64,000 nucleotides of DNA, taken from NCBI GenBank assembly GCA_003254905.1, contig QANU01073111.1, positions 1,793,558 to 1,857,557 on the forward strand, read 5' to 3'. Under the pieces are notes generated by a model. The model was not told where the DNA came from and did not search any database. It worked only from the letters and a program-made list of their open reading frames with translations. Positions 25,090-37,128 of the stretch are shown one piece after another. Position numbers and translations under genes: made by a program. The stretch comes from Nissolia schottii (lineage: Eukaryota > Streptophyta > Magnoliopsida > Fabales > Fabaceae). Every line of letters starts with the position of its first letter. The stretch's first letter is position 1.

Positions 25090-26599
25090 TACTCGTTATT
25101 ATAAATTGGTATTTGCAACATATATTAGGGTGACCGATTTGTTTTGTATACATGGACAGTTTGGGAAAGTGATGATATAAGCAGGTACTTCTGAATGGAT
25201 TTTGACCTCTCCAGCGGCGTTCTCCTGGTGCAGCCCACACTCTGTGCCGAGCGTCTTTGGATTATGTGTTTGAATGATTACACAAACATTTTTCTGCTAA
25301 CTGATTTATCCATTGTCCATCTTTTTGCTAATGTAATGATGTAGATATGCATTCAAAGCTGCTCCTTTTATTCCAGCTTGTGCCGTTATCAATCATGATG
25401 AACTAATTTGTTTTTATAAGCTCAATGCCATTTTGTTTTTCAAAAGTTTACATAGTAATTTTAGCAATGTTGTGACTAAACCAACTTTACATTATTGGAG
25501 ATTTGTAATTTCACCTTAAACTCTTACTGGGATTAGAAGAGATTACTTTTCTGTAACAAATAAACAGTTTACTTTATAAGTGTCATGACAAGTAAGGGTT
25601 TTAAAATGTGGGGAATGCGGTCACGGTAATGATTGTTGCGATAGGCATTGCACCCATCACGATGTGCAATGTGGGTATTGTGGCGTGAGATTTTTAGGTA
25701 CATGTATTATGAAATTGAGTGTGTTGAGGCCTGATGTGGTCTATGATGCAATAATATTTTGAAAAACAAGTTCATTTTATGACTTTTGCTGATTATTTTA
25801 GTTTTTCCCTTGTTGTGTTTAGGTCTGGGTGTTCTTAGCTAGCTAGCTAGCAAGCAGTTGGAATTTGATGGGACTAGTTGTTTGTTTATCGTGTTGTGCA
25901 TTCTAAGAATCGGATCAAATGACATGTGAAGGTAGGACCCTGTTATTTTCTTTTTGGGTTATATGAATTAATTTGCAAATGGCAAAAGCAAAGCTTGTTG
26001 CTAAGCTGTAGCCTTTCGTGACCTATGATGCTAAATCTAACCGTCAAGTTGGTTGACCAAGTCCATAAAGAATCAATTATTCAATTCAATTGAACGGTTA
26101 ACATTAGTTGACAACTCAACCAACGTTGCCTCTAATTCCAAGTAGGAATGCTGGAGTAGAAAAGTAAAGGGAGGAAAGCTAGCAGTGCGTGACAGGAAAC
26201 TGCATAAGAAAGGGGATGGAAGCTGTTGATCGTTGTGTGGGGACCACATGTGTTTGTTTTGTTTCCCGGATGAAGATTCCTCTGTTACTCTTGTGAACAC
26301 ACCAAAGTGATTAAATTGGATGTGCCATTTTGTTGTTTAGGCGTTGGTTTTGCAATCAAACGTGCAGGACGTGTAGGAATCTTATTTAAGTGTCTGCTTA
26401 TTCACTCATTCTTATCGAAATGGAGTTTCATAATCGTGACACTAACGAGGGCTGTACGTTATTAATTTGCTCAACGTCATATCCTTTCCGTTACTTTTGC
26501 CTCTCAAATAAATACTTTTTTTTCTGGATTCACACTGAAATAAATTATTTCATTTATTAAATTGCTCTTAAATCATATACATATGTTTATGTTTTCAAA
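24370..26599. other. 3' flank of DUF868 gene and intergenic region
   Basis: No gene recognised beyond the 3' UTR of the DUF868 gene. An (ATT)14 microsatellite occupies 25048-25089. A GC-richer patch at 25610-25690 (GCGGTCACGGTAATGATTG) may be a repeat fragment. Confidence 0.5.
25048..25089. repeat. (ATT)n microsatellite
   Basis: About 14 uninterrupted ATT units. Likely length-polymorphic. Confidence 0.95.
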
Positions 26600-27105
26600 C
26601 TCTCAGTTTAACTTTTAAACTCTTACGAGTTTACAAGTTTAGATATTAATATTGAGCTAACTCGCTTAGCAACTCAAACTTGAATAAATTAAGGTAAACT
26701 CGCACAAATTCAAAATAAACTCACGAGTTCACTATTTTAATCAAAATTTATCATTCTAAACACCCAAACACAATATTTTCCCTCTTCATTAAGATTTCTT
26801 AATAGAATATGTCGACATCTTGACTTATGTTATGATTTATAGCATTATGAAGCTTTGACATGTTATTTTTTATGCAGTTTTAATTTATTTGTTGCATTTT
26901 ATGACTTATATTTGCCTAATTATAACTTGAAAAATGAAATTGCGACTTATATTTTGCTTTACTATAATTTTAATATATTATGTTAATGTATTATTAATAT
27001 TTTTTATTAATATTTTTACAATAAATAAACTCTTACCAGTTTATGATTTAAGTTTACATATACTCTACGAGTTTAGATAAACTCGCGAGTTTAATAACCT
27101 TGCAT
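26600..27105. mobile_element. Degenerate TIR element of the AAACTCG family
   Basis: The left part (26600-26730) and right part (27030-27100) are both dense in ACTCG/GAGTT phrases in opposing orientation. The right end reads CTCGCGAGTTTAATAA, the same terminal phrase as the elements at 56151-56319 and 60177-61136. It is noncoding. The boundaries are approximate and no target duplication was fixed. Confidence 0.5.
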
Positions 27106-27519
27106 ATATTTAAGGAGTAAAAACCAACAAAGTCTATGATAGTTGGGAGATAACTGAGTTTCTTAAATATTTAGTCAAGAATTTAATTCTTAGTAATGTG
27201 TACAAGAAAACTTTATTAAAAGAGATGCACTCATTTCGGTGATTTCAAAGCTTTAAAAGAGAATTAATGGTTGTCGGTGACAAACACCTCTTTAAAATAT
27301 TAAAAAAAAAACCTTAAGGAGTAAACAGTACTTAGTTATGCAGCTGGCAGGGATGATAACCACCAAAAGGATCAACTTGCATCCGTGGGTTGGGTGAATG
27401 AATTGGGCTGAATTGAAAAAAAAAAAAAAAAAACCTTCCAATTCATACAATGTATTTTGAGCAGTGAGTGTGAAAACTTACAATCAAACAAAACCCAACC
27501 CCGCTCATTCTTTTTTAGT
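27106..27519. other. Spacer, no gene recognised
   Basis: AT-rich with an A run at 27417-27433. Nothing else seen. Confidence 0.5.
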
Positions 27520-27817
27520 AGAAGTTAATTTTTTTGGTAGACAAAGGGGCTAACGCCCAAAGGAAAAGAAAAAACTAGCCTCCACGAGGCCACGCGATCT
27601 GAATCAGATCATTCAATAAAAACGGGCGAGTAGCCGCCGGCGCCTCATCAAATATGGCGATCTCAAAATTATCAAGCTTGTGACTCATATGGGCAAGACA
27701 ATCAGCAACTCGGTTAGATTCCCTGAAAACATGTTGAAGACGCACCACCCAATTCCTTGATAGAAGTTCACGGATACGGGATATAATTGAGGCAGCTGGA
27801 TGAAGATGATTATGACA
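27520..27817 (-). pseudogene. LINE 3' end with RNase H-like C-terminus
   Basis: Read on the minus strand, about 80 codons end at a TAG at 27575-27577. They encode the C-terminal half of a plant LINE RNase H-like domain (RVT_3 type), including WVVRLQHVFRESNRVADCLA and the terminal IQIAWPRGG. After the stop come a short 3' UTR (TTTGGGCGTTAGCCCC...) and a poly(A)-like run, seen as T's near 27530. The upstream remainder of the LINE is cut off at 27818, where the 5' LTR of the copia element begins. Confidence 0.78.
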
Positions 27818-27819
27818 AT

Positions 27820-28052
27820 TGTTATTAGAGTAATGAATGTAATTTCATTAGGAGATATTTAGTCAGTTATTTAGCCAACTGCACACTAACTAATTCTGTT
27901 ATTTTTCCAGCTGTAAGCTGTTTTGCTGTTTTGCTTGCTGTGCAAGCTTGTACTTGTATATATACATGGTTTACTTGTGCATCAAGTAACCAAGCAATTC
28001 ATTTCACACAATTGCTCACAATTCATCCTTTCCAATTCTCTCTAGTCTAATA
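27820..28052 (+). repeat. 5' LTR of small copia element
   Basis: It starts TGTTATTAGA and ends TCTAATAA, giving an 8 bp inverted terminal match. A TATA-like TATATATAC lies at 27957-27965. It is followed at once by GGTATCAG, which resembles the initiator-Met tRNA primer binding site. Confidence 0.75.
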
Positions 28053-28062
28053 AGGTATCAGT
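28053..28062 (+). promoter_or_regulatory. Primer binding site of copia element
   Basis: GGTATCAGTA right after the LTR matches the core of the usual plant copia site TGGTATCAGAGC, complementary to initiator Met tRNA. It deviates at both edges. Confidence 0.6.
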
Positions 28063-28304
28063 AGTTCTTCTTTCCGCAAATTCTCTCTTAATCTGCTCCT
28101 CGGTGCTGCGATTTTCCATGGCTTGTTCTTGATCTCGATCTGTTCTTGATCTGGTCATAGAATTTTGGAAAATTCACAAAGCATTTGAGGATTTCTTCAC
28201 CCGAATTCTCAGTTCTTGATTATTTCATCAAGATCTTTGTAGAGTTCCCTGGTGTTGTGCAGAAACTCTTCTTCCACTGTTCTTTCTTTTGCATTCCTTT
28301 TCTG

Positions 28305-29151
28305 ATGGCTACTCAAAGCTTAGAGGATTTTACCAACCCTTACTCAATTCTCTCCTCTGATGGACCGAGTTTGTTGTTGGTGTCACAACCTCTCAATGGT
28401 GATAATTTCCACTATTGGCTCCGATCCATGACTATTGCTTTGCAGGCTAAGAATAAATTGGCTTTTGTTGATGGTTCTTTGCCAAGGCCTGAAAATGGCG
28501 CCATGCTGCAAGCTTCTTGGGACAGGATCAACAGCATTGTGTGTTCTTGGCTCTTGAATTCAGTCAGCAAAGATATTTCCACAAGCATCATCACACATTC
28601 TTCAGCAGCAGCAATATGGCAGGATCTTAAGGATCGATATCAACAGGGAAATGGTCCCCGGATTTTTGAACTCAAGAAAGAACTGGCTAACATTCAGCAA
28701 GGTCTGATGTCTGTTACTCAGTATTTTACCAAATTGAAATCTTTATGGTCTGAATTGAGTGAATATAGGCCTTTACTTTCATGCCATTGTGAAGGAACTG
28801 TGCAGTTTCTGAAATTTCTTGACACTGAGTTTGTCCTCAGTTTCCTTATGGGGTTAGATGACTCCTACTCTGCTATACGTGGCCAGATCCTGTTAATGGA
28901 TCCAATTCCCACAATCAATAAGGTTTTCTCTTTAGTGATCCAAGAGGAAAAACAACGGGCTGTTGGCACTGCTTCTGATTCTCAGGCCTCTTTTACTGTG
29001 CGAACCAGTCAAGAAAACAAGAAACCGAGTTCCAGTGATAGGCCAAAATGTGCTAATTGTGGCATACTTGGTCACACCAAGGAGCAGTGTTACAAAATCA
29101 TTGGTTACCCACCCCACTACAAGAAAGGCAAGAACAAAGGCAATGCAGCAC
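28305..29151 (+). CDS. Copia gag, partial (cut at assembly gap)
   Basis: The start is the ATG at 28305 (MATQSLEDF). The longer open frame upstream lacks an ATG. The N-terminal region has the retrotransposon gag pattern: LNGDNFHYWLRSMTIAL near residues 30-50, followed by the UBN2-type helical body (IWQDLKDRYQQGNGPRIFEL). The C-terminus has a zinc knuckle, CANCGILGHTKEQC, near 29050-29092. The frame stays open to the n at 29152, so the protein is truncated by the assembly and not by mutation. It packages element RNA in virus-like particles. Confidence 0.88.
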
Positions 29152-29152
29152 N

Positions 29153-30051
29153 AAGCCTCTAGGCAATGGTTCCACAAATTTTCCTCTTCCTTAATCAGCA
29201 GTGGCTTTGTTCAGTCCAAGAGTGACTACTCTCTCTTTACTCAAGGGTCTGGTAATTCATTAGTGGTTTTGCTAGTCTATGTTGATGATATCATTGTTGC
29301 TAGTGCATCAAATGACAGGATTATGCAGGTCTAACAACAGTTAGAAAGCATGTTCAAGCTTAAAGTTCTTGGTGACCTCAAGTACTTTCTTGGATTGGAA
29401 ATTGCCAAGTCCCCTAAAGGAATTCTGCTGTCCCAGCATAAGTACACTTTGAGTTTACTCGAGGATACAGGATTCTTGGAGTCTAAACCAGAATTCCTGC
29501 CTATGGAGCCCAAGCTGAGTCTCTCAATGGATGATGGAGATCCATTAAATGATCCTTCCAGTTATAGAAGAATGATTGGTAGGCTTATGTACCTTACCAT
29601 TTCCAGACCTGACATTTGCTACACGGTTAACAAGCTAAGCCAATACATGTCTAAACCGAGGTCCTCTCATCTACAAGCTTTACATCACCTCCTCAGATAT
29701 CTGAAAAGGACTCCAGGCCAAGGGGTTCTATTTGCTGCTGATTCTAATCTCAGGCTGCAAGCCTATGTAGATGCGGATTGGGCAGGCTGCAAGGACAGTA
29801 GGCGCAGCACGACAGGGTTCTGTGTCTTCATTGGTAATTCCTTGGTTTCCTGGAAGTCCAAGAAACAGGCTATTGTGTCCCGTTCTTCTGCAGAGGCCGA
29901 GTACAGGGCTTTGGCCAATGTAACAAGTGAACTGACCTGGTTGCAGAGTTTTCTCCAGGATTTTGAGATATCAATCGGACGGGCAAGTGTTTTCTGTGAT
30001 AGCCAGGCTGCCATAGCCATAGCCAACAATCCAGCCTTTCATGAAAGGGGT
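29153..30051 (+). pseudogene. Copia RT C-terminus and RNase H, piece placed out of order
   Basis: It encodes the RT palm end with YVDDI near 29280 and a TAA stop at 29332-29334, just after IMQV. RNase H follows, with AYVDADWAGC near 29762, SSAEAEYRAL near 29885 and a last acidic block near 29996-30040. The frame runs to the n at 30052, before the usual C-terminal HIE/H motif. The first 226 bases repeat at 31381-31606. The natural position is after the piece 30053-31606. Confidence 0.85.
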
Positions 30052-30052
30052 N

Positions 30053-31606
30053 TTATTTGTTAAAAACAAAATCTGATGCAACTCAGAAACTTATCAGCTT
30101 TATTTTGATGATTGAGACTCAATTTCATAAGGTGATTAAACAAGTTAGGAGTGACAATGCCAAAGAGCTGGCCCTAACTTCCTTTTTACAAACAAAAGGC
30201 ATTATCCACCAATTTTCTTGTGTCCAATCACCTCAGCAAAATTCAGTGGTGGAAAGAAAACACCAGCACCTTTTAAATGTTGCAAGGGCTTTATTTTTTC
30301 AATCAAAGGTTCCACTATGTTTTTGGGGAGATTGTGTTACCACTGCAGCCCAAATCATTAACTGGATTCCTGCCAAACTTCTGAGTTTTGAATCCCCTTA
30401 TCAGAGGTTATATGCCAAGCTACCTCCCTATGACTCCTTGAGGGTGTTTGGCTGCCTGTGTTTTGCTTCTACTCTGGCTGCACACAGAACCAAATTTCAA
30501 CCAAGGGCTGTGCCTGCAGTGTTCATTGGCTACCCGAGTGGTTATAGAGGCTATAAACTGTACAATCTCCAGACAAGGGAGTTTTTCATTTCAAGAGATG
30601 TTGTATTCCATGAGAACATCTTTCCTTTTCAGCTGAATCCTGCAGATCCCAGGTCTGATCCTTTCCATGATTCTGTGCTACCACTTCCTCAGCAAGATGT
30701 TGACATCCCACAGCAACCCACAGTTCCTGTCAATGAGGTTGCCCCTCAGGTTCCTGTCACTGCACCACTTGTGAGGAGATCCACAAGGCAGGCCAGACCA
30801 CCTCAATATCTATCCCAATATCAATGCCATTCTGCCACTGGTCTGAATTCCATTTCAGCTCATTTTTCCTATGATCATCTTCAACCATCTTACAAGCAGT
30901 TTGTGATGCAAGTGGATGCCATCCCTGAACCGAATTTTTATCATCAGGCAGTGCCTTATCCTGAATGGAGGCAAGCCATGAAGGAAGAAATAGAGGCAAT
31001 GGAAGCAAACAATACTTGGGATTTAGTTCCCCTGCCTGAAGGCAAACACACAATTGGTTGTCGATGGGTTTATAAAGTCAAGCACAAAGCAGATGGGAGC
31101 ATTGATAGGTACAAGGCAAGGCTTGTTGCCAAGGGCTATACTCAGCAAGCTGGAATTGATTTTCAAGACACATTTTCCCCTGTGGCAAAGCCCACCTCAG
31201 TTCGGATTCTGCTCACCATAGCTGCTATCAAAGGCTGGCATTTTTTACAACTAGATGTCAACAATGCCTTCTTGAATGGTGATCTTGTGGAAGAGGTGTA
31301 CATGGAGAAACCTTTGGGGTATCAAAAGAAGGGGGAGCAACTTGTTTGCAGACTCAAAAAGTCCATCTATGGCCTAAGGCAAGCCTCTAGGCAATGGTTC
31401 CACAAATTTTCCTCTTCCTTAATCAGCAGTGGCTTTGTTCAGTCCAAGAGTGACTACTCTCTCTTTACTCAAGGGTCTGGTAATTCATTAGTGGTTTTGC
31501 TAGTCTATGTTGATGATATCATTGTTGCTAGTGCATCAAATGACAGGATTATGCAGGTCTAACAACAGTTAGAAAGCATGTTCAAGCTTAAAGTTCTTGG
31601 TGACCT
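30053..31606 (+). pseudogene. Copia integrase and RT, piece placed out of order
   Basis: The integrase C-terminal core (SPQQNSVVERKHQHLLN near 30225), a linker rich in Pro/Gln, then the RT with GCRWVYKVKHKADGS near 31059, LQLDVNNAFLNG near 31248, and [14 protein letters not shown]. The frame carries the same TAA as 29332 (here 31560-31562). The integrase zinc-binding region and catalytic Asp lie beyond the left gap. It reads into the 226 bp overlap with 29153-29378. Confidence 0.88.
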
Positions 31607-31607
31607 N

Positions 31608-34600
31608 TGTCGCGAAACGTTCTATATTAAAAGAATAAGTAATAATTTTAAGGGAGATATTTTGTAAAGTTTTAAAAAAGATACTTGCTACGAAAGATAA
31701 ATTGGTAGTTTTGTATTAAAAAATAAAATTTGTTTTTTTTTTATGAAATTCAATATTTTATAAACTTAAATTTTTACTTCGTTAATTAATGTCATTAGTT
31801 AACAAAATCCTTTACTTCTCTTTCAAGTAATAAAAAGAAAAAAAATTAGACGTAAGTAAATAATACAATTGCGAGAAACTTTAGCGCGAAAATTGGAATT
31901 AGTTATTTACTGTTAGTTCATTTATTGGTTCTAACTTCTAGGGGTAGACCATAGCATAAAGAATTCAAAGATAGTTTCTTAAATATAAATTCAAAAGGTT
32001 CATTCATATACCTGTTCAAACTATTGGACCGTCAACTTATTCGAAGCCAGTTGATTATAGGAACAAACAACTTTTTGATGTTAATTTGCACCTCAAAATC
32101 TAATTAGATGCCTTTCACTTGGGCAAGAGTTCAGAAGTTGGGAAATAAGCAACGCATGTAACAATAAGTCAAAGTTTGGAGCCATTTCATTTCAAGCCTG
32201 TAGCCCCAAACACGGTTCTTTCGGTTGCATTTTTGCAAACCCTGTTTCTTTCGGCTACTATGACTCAGAATCATTTATAGTATAATTAAGTATACCAAGA
32301 AACAATGTTGTTTGCTTAATTTTAATATAAGCCGACGATTAAGACTTTTTAACTGCTTTTTATGGATTTGCTATCTGCTTATTGCTACCTAGAACCCCAC
32401 ATTTCTAAAGAATAAACAACATTGTTTATATAAATAATGCTTAATTGTTGGCTAATACGATTAACATCACTTGTGTGGTCCACGAGTGCCACTTGGCATC
32501 AATATTACCAATTATTATTAACGGTACAACATTTACGTTCGTTCAAACCTTAGATTATTCGTTACGTCATGAGCAACGGGCAACAGGTAAATTTCATATT
32601 GCATGTGATGCAATTTTTTCTTCTTTGGCTAAGCATATTGGGCGTAATGTTGCTCATAAGATTCTATAGAGATAAAAAAATTCTTAAGTAGCAGAATTGA
32701 GTTTCTAGAATAATATAATTATATTATTTACTTTTAAACGAATGAGTGACCACTTCATTTTAATTATATAATAACCTCTATAGTTTCTATAAAGGATTTT
32801 GATATATATTTTGAGTTTAATTGTTATGCACTGATTGTGTTTAAGTTTAGGATACTGTCAATCAATTAAATCATTTTGTATACATAATTTTTTATGTAAT
32901 GGGTAAAAGAATAAACTATTTTTCTTTATGCAGTAAAATATGATTGAATAATAGTGTAAAATTTTAAAATTTAGGATTTAGTGTGGATAGCAATTAAACT
33001 CATTTTTTTTTAATTGAGGTAGTGTATTTCTCTTTTCTTAACATTAATATAATTGATTGTATATAGTCCTTTCTACGGTTTTTTTGTGGCGTAGAGATTA
33101 TGGGAGTTGAAGGTTTTTTGTTTTTTTAATGTGTTGACTTGAAGTTTTCTCCTCATCCAAAGGTTAACCTAGTTATAGTCTAATTTTTTTAAAAAATATA
33201 TATTGCAGCATTTTGTTAATTATTTTAAACATTATTAAGCTGGGCATTATGAATTACATAAGCCTCTTGATACTTTCTTATAGTGCAAATAGACATGGGT
33301 GCTATTATTTTAAAGGATGAAGGGCGAAATTGAGGTGCGGCCAAAACAATGGTCAACTTTTTTTTATTCAGAGATTAATTTGTATTCACATAATTCTAAT
33401 AAATAAATTCAGGCGAAAATTCTGAATGATTACCATTTTCCTTTTATGGCACTTATTTACAAAGTATTCCTTACTTTTATATTATGGGTAAGATTATAGG
33501 TGAAAGGATTAATTAATAATTGGACCATTAGAATAAGGGTGATGATATTATAATAAACAATGTATAGGATCCAATTCCAGTTTCATTCAAAACACAGAAA
33601 AAAAGGAGCGGAAGGCGCGGGTTGTGTGGGAAGCTTTAGTAGCACTTATGCTTTCACGCTACGTTGCATCTTAGTATGACCTAATAATAAAACGATAAAC
33701 GAATAATAGAGTGTTGCTTACTCTTCACATCACGGAAATATATATTTTTAAATAAAATTTTTGTTATGTGAGATTAAATATGATTTTTTATTTTTAATTA
33801 ATCAAAAAGGTATTAGTAACATAAACAATAAATATATTGGTAGTGAGGAATTACGATTGAGTTCAGATGATAAGAATTTCAATGAGAGATGATCCAATCC
33901 CTCACATCACAGCTTACAACTTTCAAGGTACCCGGGCCAAAGAAAGGGAGAAACCTTGTGGTGTGTTGTCATCTACCTCTCTTTTTTGGGTACATGTCAC
34001 CTAGCTGGCTGAAAACTTAGATTTCTTAAATTTTTCAATTTTTTTTCCCTTCTTTGTCAAGTATGTTAACATTTGAAATGAAAAACCTTATAGAAAGAAA
34101 AAAAAGAAGGATAGATTTTTTAACCTAGACATTTTATAACTTAAGAATCTTTTGAAATCAAAAGTTATAAGAGTTTTTGATAACAAGTGTCTTAAGAACA
34201 CTGATTAAAAGACTCAAAGTAATAAAACTTTATTGAAAAAACAAAAATTTGAAAAATATTTTCATTTTGAGTTTCTTTGAGGACACTTGTTAACAAAACT
34301 CAAAGTTAAATAATAGTTTATAACAAAATCTTCCTACCCTTTTATTTCCAATTTTAAAGTAAATAAAATAAAAAATTACACACCCTTCCCTTTCTGCCCG
34401 AAAAGTTGTGTCCAAACCTCCTTTCATTTTATTTTTTGTTTTGGAAAGAAATTTGGTCAAACACTAATCTTGGGTCCAGATGAGGAGATTAAAAAAAAAT
34501 AAAAATCATATGATCCAATTAAACATCAGGCCATGGACTAACCAAGCCCAAGCCATGATGACCTTATAAACGCTACTTATTCCTCAAGGACCAAAAATGC

Positions 34601-35014
34601 ATTGAGTGTGTATAAGGTTGTGTGGTCCACAATAAAAATGCATCAATTGCCAAGAATACTTTTTGCACATGTTAAATAATAATTTGATGCCTAAAAGATT
34701 GATGTGGTAGACCATGCCTAGACAAAAATTTCTATCTGCTAACTTCAACTAATGTAGGATAATCAAGATTCAGCAATAACAGAAACAAAGGAACTTTCCA
34801 TTCACCAAACAAAGCAAGCATTTTCAAAAAAAATGAACAGAAGAAACAAAGCAACCATTACATAGTAGCTATTGCCATTTGCCACTATAGAAGATATGCA
34901 CAGCAGAACAGAAGGTGGAACAAATAATACAATTTTTCTTTCCCTGCTCAACTTAGGTTGCTCACATAGTCCTAAAAGACCTATATTTTGGAGCCTGGTT
35001 CCCAGTCAAGGATT
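31608..35014. other. AT-rich intergenic region, no gene recognised
   Basis: The sequence after the third n does not continue the copia element or the LINE. No gene is supported. A 74-codon frame at 32445-32669 is unrecognised and has no context. Confidence 0.5.
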
Positions 35015-36799
35015 TTACTTAACTGTTAAGGTTCTTGAGGCCGAAGAAGCGTTAGTCAAAGATGGAGGAGGAGGAAGGCAATGTCTTTGGCTACTACTTT
35101 TGATCGCTGAACCTCGAGGGCAAGGCGGCAACGGAGGATTTGAGGAAGCCTCGTACCTGCTCGACTGGCTTCTTATTTTCTTCTTTTCTCCTTCCTGAAC
35201 CTTGTCTGTCGATGTAACCTGCCGAACCTTAGTGTCGTTTAGCCCTGGTGGTAGAACGCAGTTGCAGAGAAGACCTTCGCATTGAGGAGAAATCATCACA
35301 TGACATGACATGACATGCTTAATACTAGTTTAGGTGAACTGAGGGAACACTCAGAAATCTTTTGTTTACAAGGCCAGGCATAGAAACATCAATCACAAAA
35401 CAAGTGCATACTAGAATCTAGTAATTAGAATATGAAATGAAATGTAATCGTGGTCAAAAGTAATTAGAATCCAGTAACACCTATCACAAGAAAAGGCTAA
35501 TTTGAAACGTAACATTCAACAATCACAACCACAAAATTACAGAAAGCAAAGTTCTGATCAAATGCAACAATAAAAAGTTAAGTATGGTTTTCTCCAGAGT
35601 AGAGGTTTTATTTTAGATTTTACAATGTGCTCTTAGTAATATAAAATTGATAATTTGTTAAGAAAGACGGATTCTACTGCTGCTGACTGTTGAGGAACCG
35701 CAAAAATCACTCAAAATAACAACTACGTTGGGTACCTTCATATTTGCCAGAAAAGAATGGAAATTTCCTTAGCTTCTAAGCGAGAAAACATCGCATACAA
35801 GCAGAATGAAAGATGGATTAGCAATTAAACAATGAGAATTTAGTTTGATCATTGTTCCTTACCGAGCCGAGCAAGTCGATTTACCCATCGAGGGATAGAC
35901 TTTCCGGTCAATTTGAGGCAAACATCATTGCAGAAGTGGTTGCAGTTTTTCGAGATGAGATGATAGGTGTTCCCAGAGTACTCTTGAGCCAGTTTCTCCA
36001 TAAATTCCCTAACATCCTTAGCGCCGAGATCAGTTGTTCCGATCAAAATCGATTTCCTGAAAGTGAAGCCGGGACAGTGCCTTGGTTGCACTTCAAAAAT
36101 CCCAGTGGTGTCATGCTCATGTGCTCCAAAACCATACTCAATGCCATGAACTGCAAGAAATGAAATAACATTATGAAAAAATAAAACCCATCTTCAATTA
36201 TCCACAAGCAAAGGAAATTTCAGATTGGATTAAACCACTACTAAAGAAACATAATAGTGAATAACTATAAGCCAATGAGCTAGTAATCACAATTGGCAAA
36301 CAGCTAACATGTCCCAATTAAGATAACCAAGGCAGCAGAGGAAATTTCAGTGCTTTCATCACTTATTAGAATATCCAACTGAATGGAGTGTGAAGGAATA
36401 GGTCTTGTGATATAGAATTCAGGTAAAGCTGCGAACTTTAGTCTAACATGGATAAAAAGAAGAGCTCTTTAATTCGATACTGCAGAGCAATTTTCCACTG
36501 AACAAGGTCATAAACATAGCATAATCATGGATCTGAGTTGAGAAAGTAGGATGATTAAGGAACCAATAATAGAGAAGCAGGAAAAGAAGTGGAAGAAATT
36601 GAAGAAGGGAAAAGTGGAACAGAGGAGAGAGGAAAGAAGAACAAAAAGAGAGTAGTTCACCTTGAACCCCAGAATGGTAGACACCAAGGCCAAGCCAATA
36701 GGCATAGCCGTTGATAGGGGTGAGATCGTAGACGTTGAGATAAACGGGAACTGTTCCGGGCTTCTTCTTCCCTGGCACCGTCACCAGTTTCCGCAGCAT
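35015..36799 (-). CDS. DeSI-like protein (PPPDE peptidase family), 3 exons, 228 aa
   Basis: The coding exons are 36799-36661, 36150-35863 and 35274-35015. Both introns have GT-AG ends and the phases agree (each splits a codon after its first base). The PPPDE domain covers about residues 16-140: VPVYLNVYDLTP, then YWLGLGVYHSGV with the catalytic-type His42, the EYGFGAHEHDTTGIFEV block, and SKNCNHFCNDVC with the catalytic-type Cys116. PPPDE proteins are papain-like cysteine peptidases. Some members remove SUMO or ubiquitin, but the substrate here is unknown. The C-terminal tail (144-228) is polar and Ser/Pro-rich after LLCNCVLPPGLNDTKVRQV. The first ATG (36799) was chosen because the longer frame upstream has no ATG. 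It resembles the Arabidopsis DeSI-like At4g17486/At5g47310 group. Confidence 0.93.
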
Positions 36800-36890
36800 T
36801 ATTAGGCTCTGCTCAAGTGGCAAAAAATGGGGAAAATTCAGAGGGTAGATTGGCAAGTTTAAAGAGATTTTGCAGTGAGATTGTTGGTTG

Positions 36891-37090
36891 TTCTGTTCTG
36901 TTCTGTTCTGTTCTGTTATGTTATGGTCCCTTTCCCTTTAGAAGATAATGAAGAAGAAGAAGAGTAGGAAGAGGAGGAGGAGGAGGAGGAGGAAGAAGAG
37001 GGAAGGAAGAAGAATAAAGTGCTTTTTTGAGGAGATGGTGTGTGGGGGCTGCCCTGGCATCTACCGGCGGCCGAAAGTGCTTCTATGATT
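36891..37090 (-). repeat. CAGAA and CTT/CTC repeats in DeSI-like 5' UTR
   Basis: Read on the plus strand, (TTCTG)n at 36891-36916 is followed by a GAA/GGA-rich tract at about 36948-37015. On the gene's strand this gives a CT-rich leader, common in plant 5' UTRs and often part of Y-patch or (GA/CT)n promoter signals. Confidence 0.7.
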
Positions 37091-37120
37091 CTATCCATCT
37101 TTCAACCAACTTTCCCTTTT

Positions 37121-37128
37121 TATTTATA
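37121..37128 (-). promoter_or_regulatory. TATA box of DeSI-like gene
   Basis: TATAAATA on the minus strand, about 320 bp upstream of the ATG. It would place the transcription start near 37090, upstream of the CT-rich leader. Confidence 0.5.

Larger units (their letters stand above)
27820..31606 (+). mobile_element. Small Ty1/copia retrotransposon, scrambled by assembly
   Basis: It contains a 5' LTR (27820-28052), a primer-binding-site-like GGTATCAG, gag (28305-29151), RT C-terminus and RNase H (29153-30051), then integrase and RT (30053-31606). Single n's separate the three pieces, and their order does not match any copia element. A 226 bp stretch is present twice, at 29153-29378 and 31381-31606, identical by eye, as overlapping contig ends would be. 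The protease region and the 3' LTR are absent from this window. The element inserted into a LINE. Confidence 0.9.

Noticed and set aside
28185-28304. Upstream extension of copia gag
   Set aside because: The longer frame begins with TTG; the first ATG is at 28305, where gag similarity starts.
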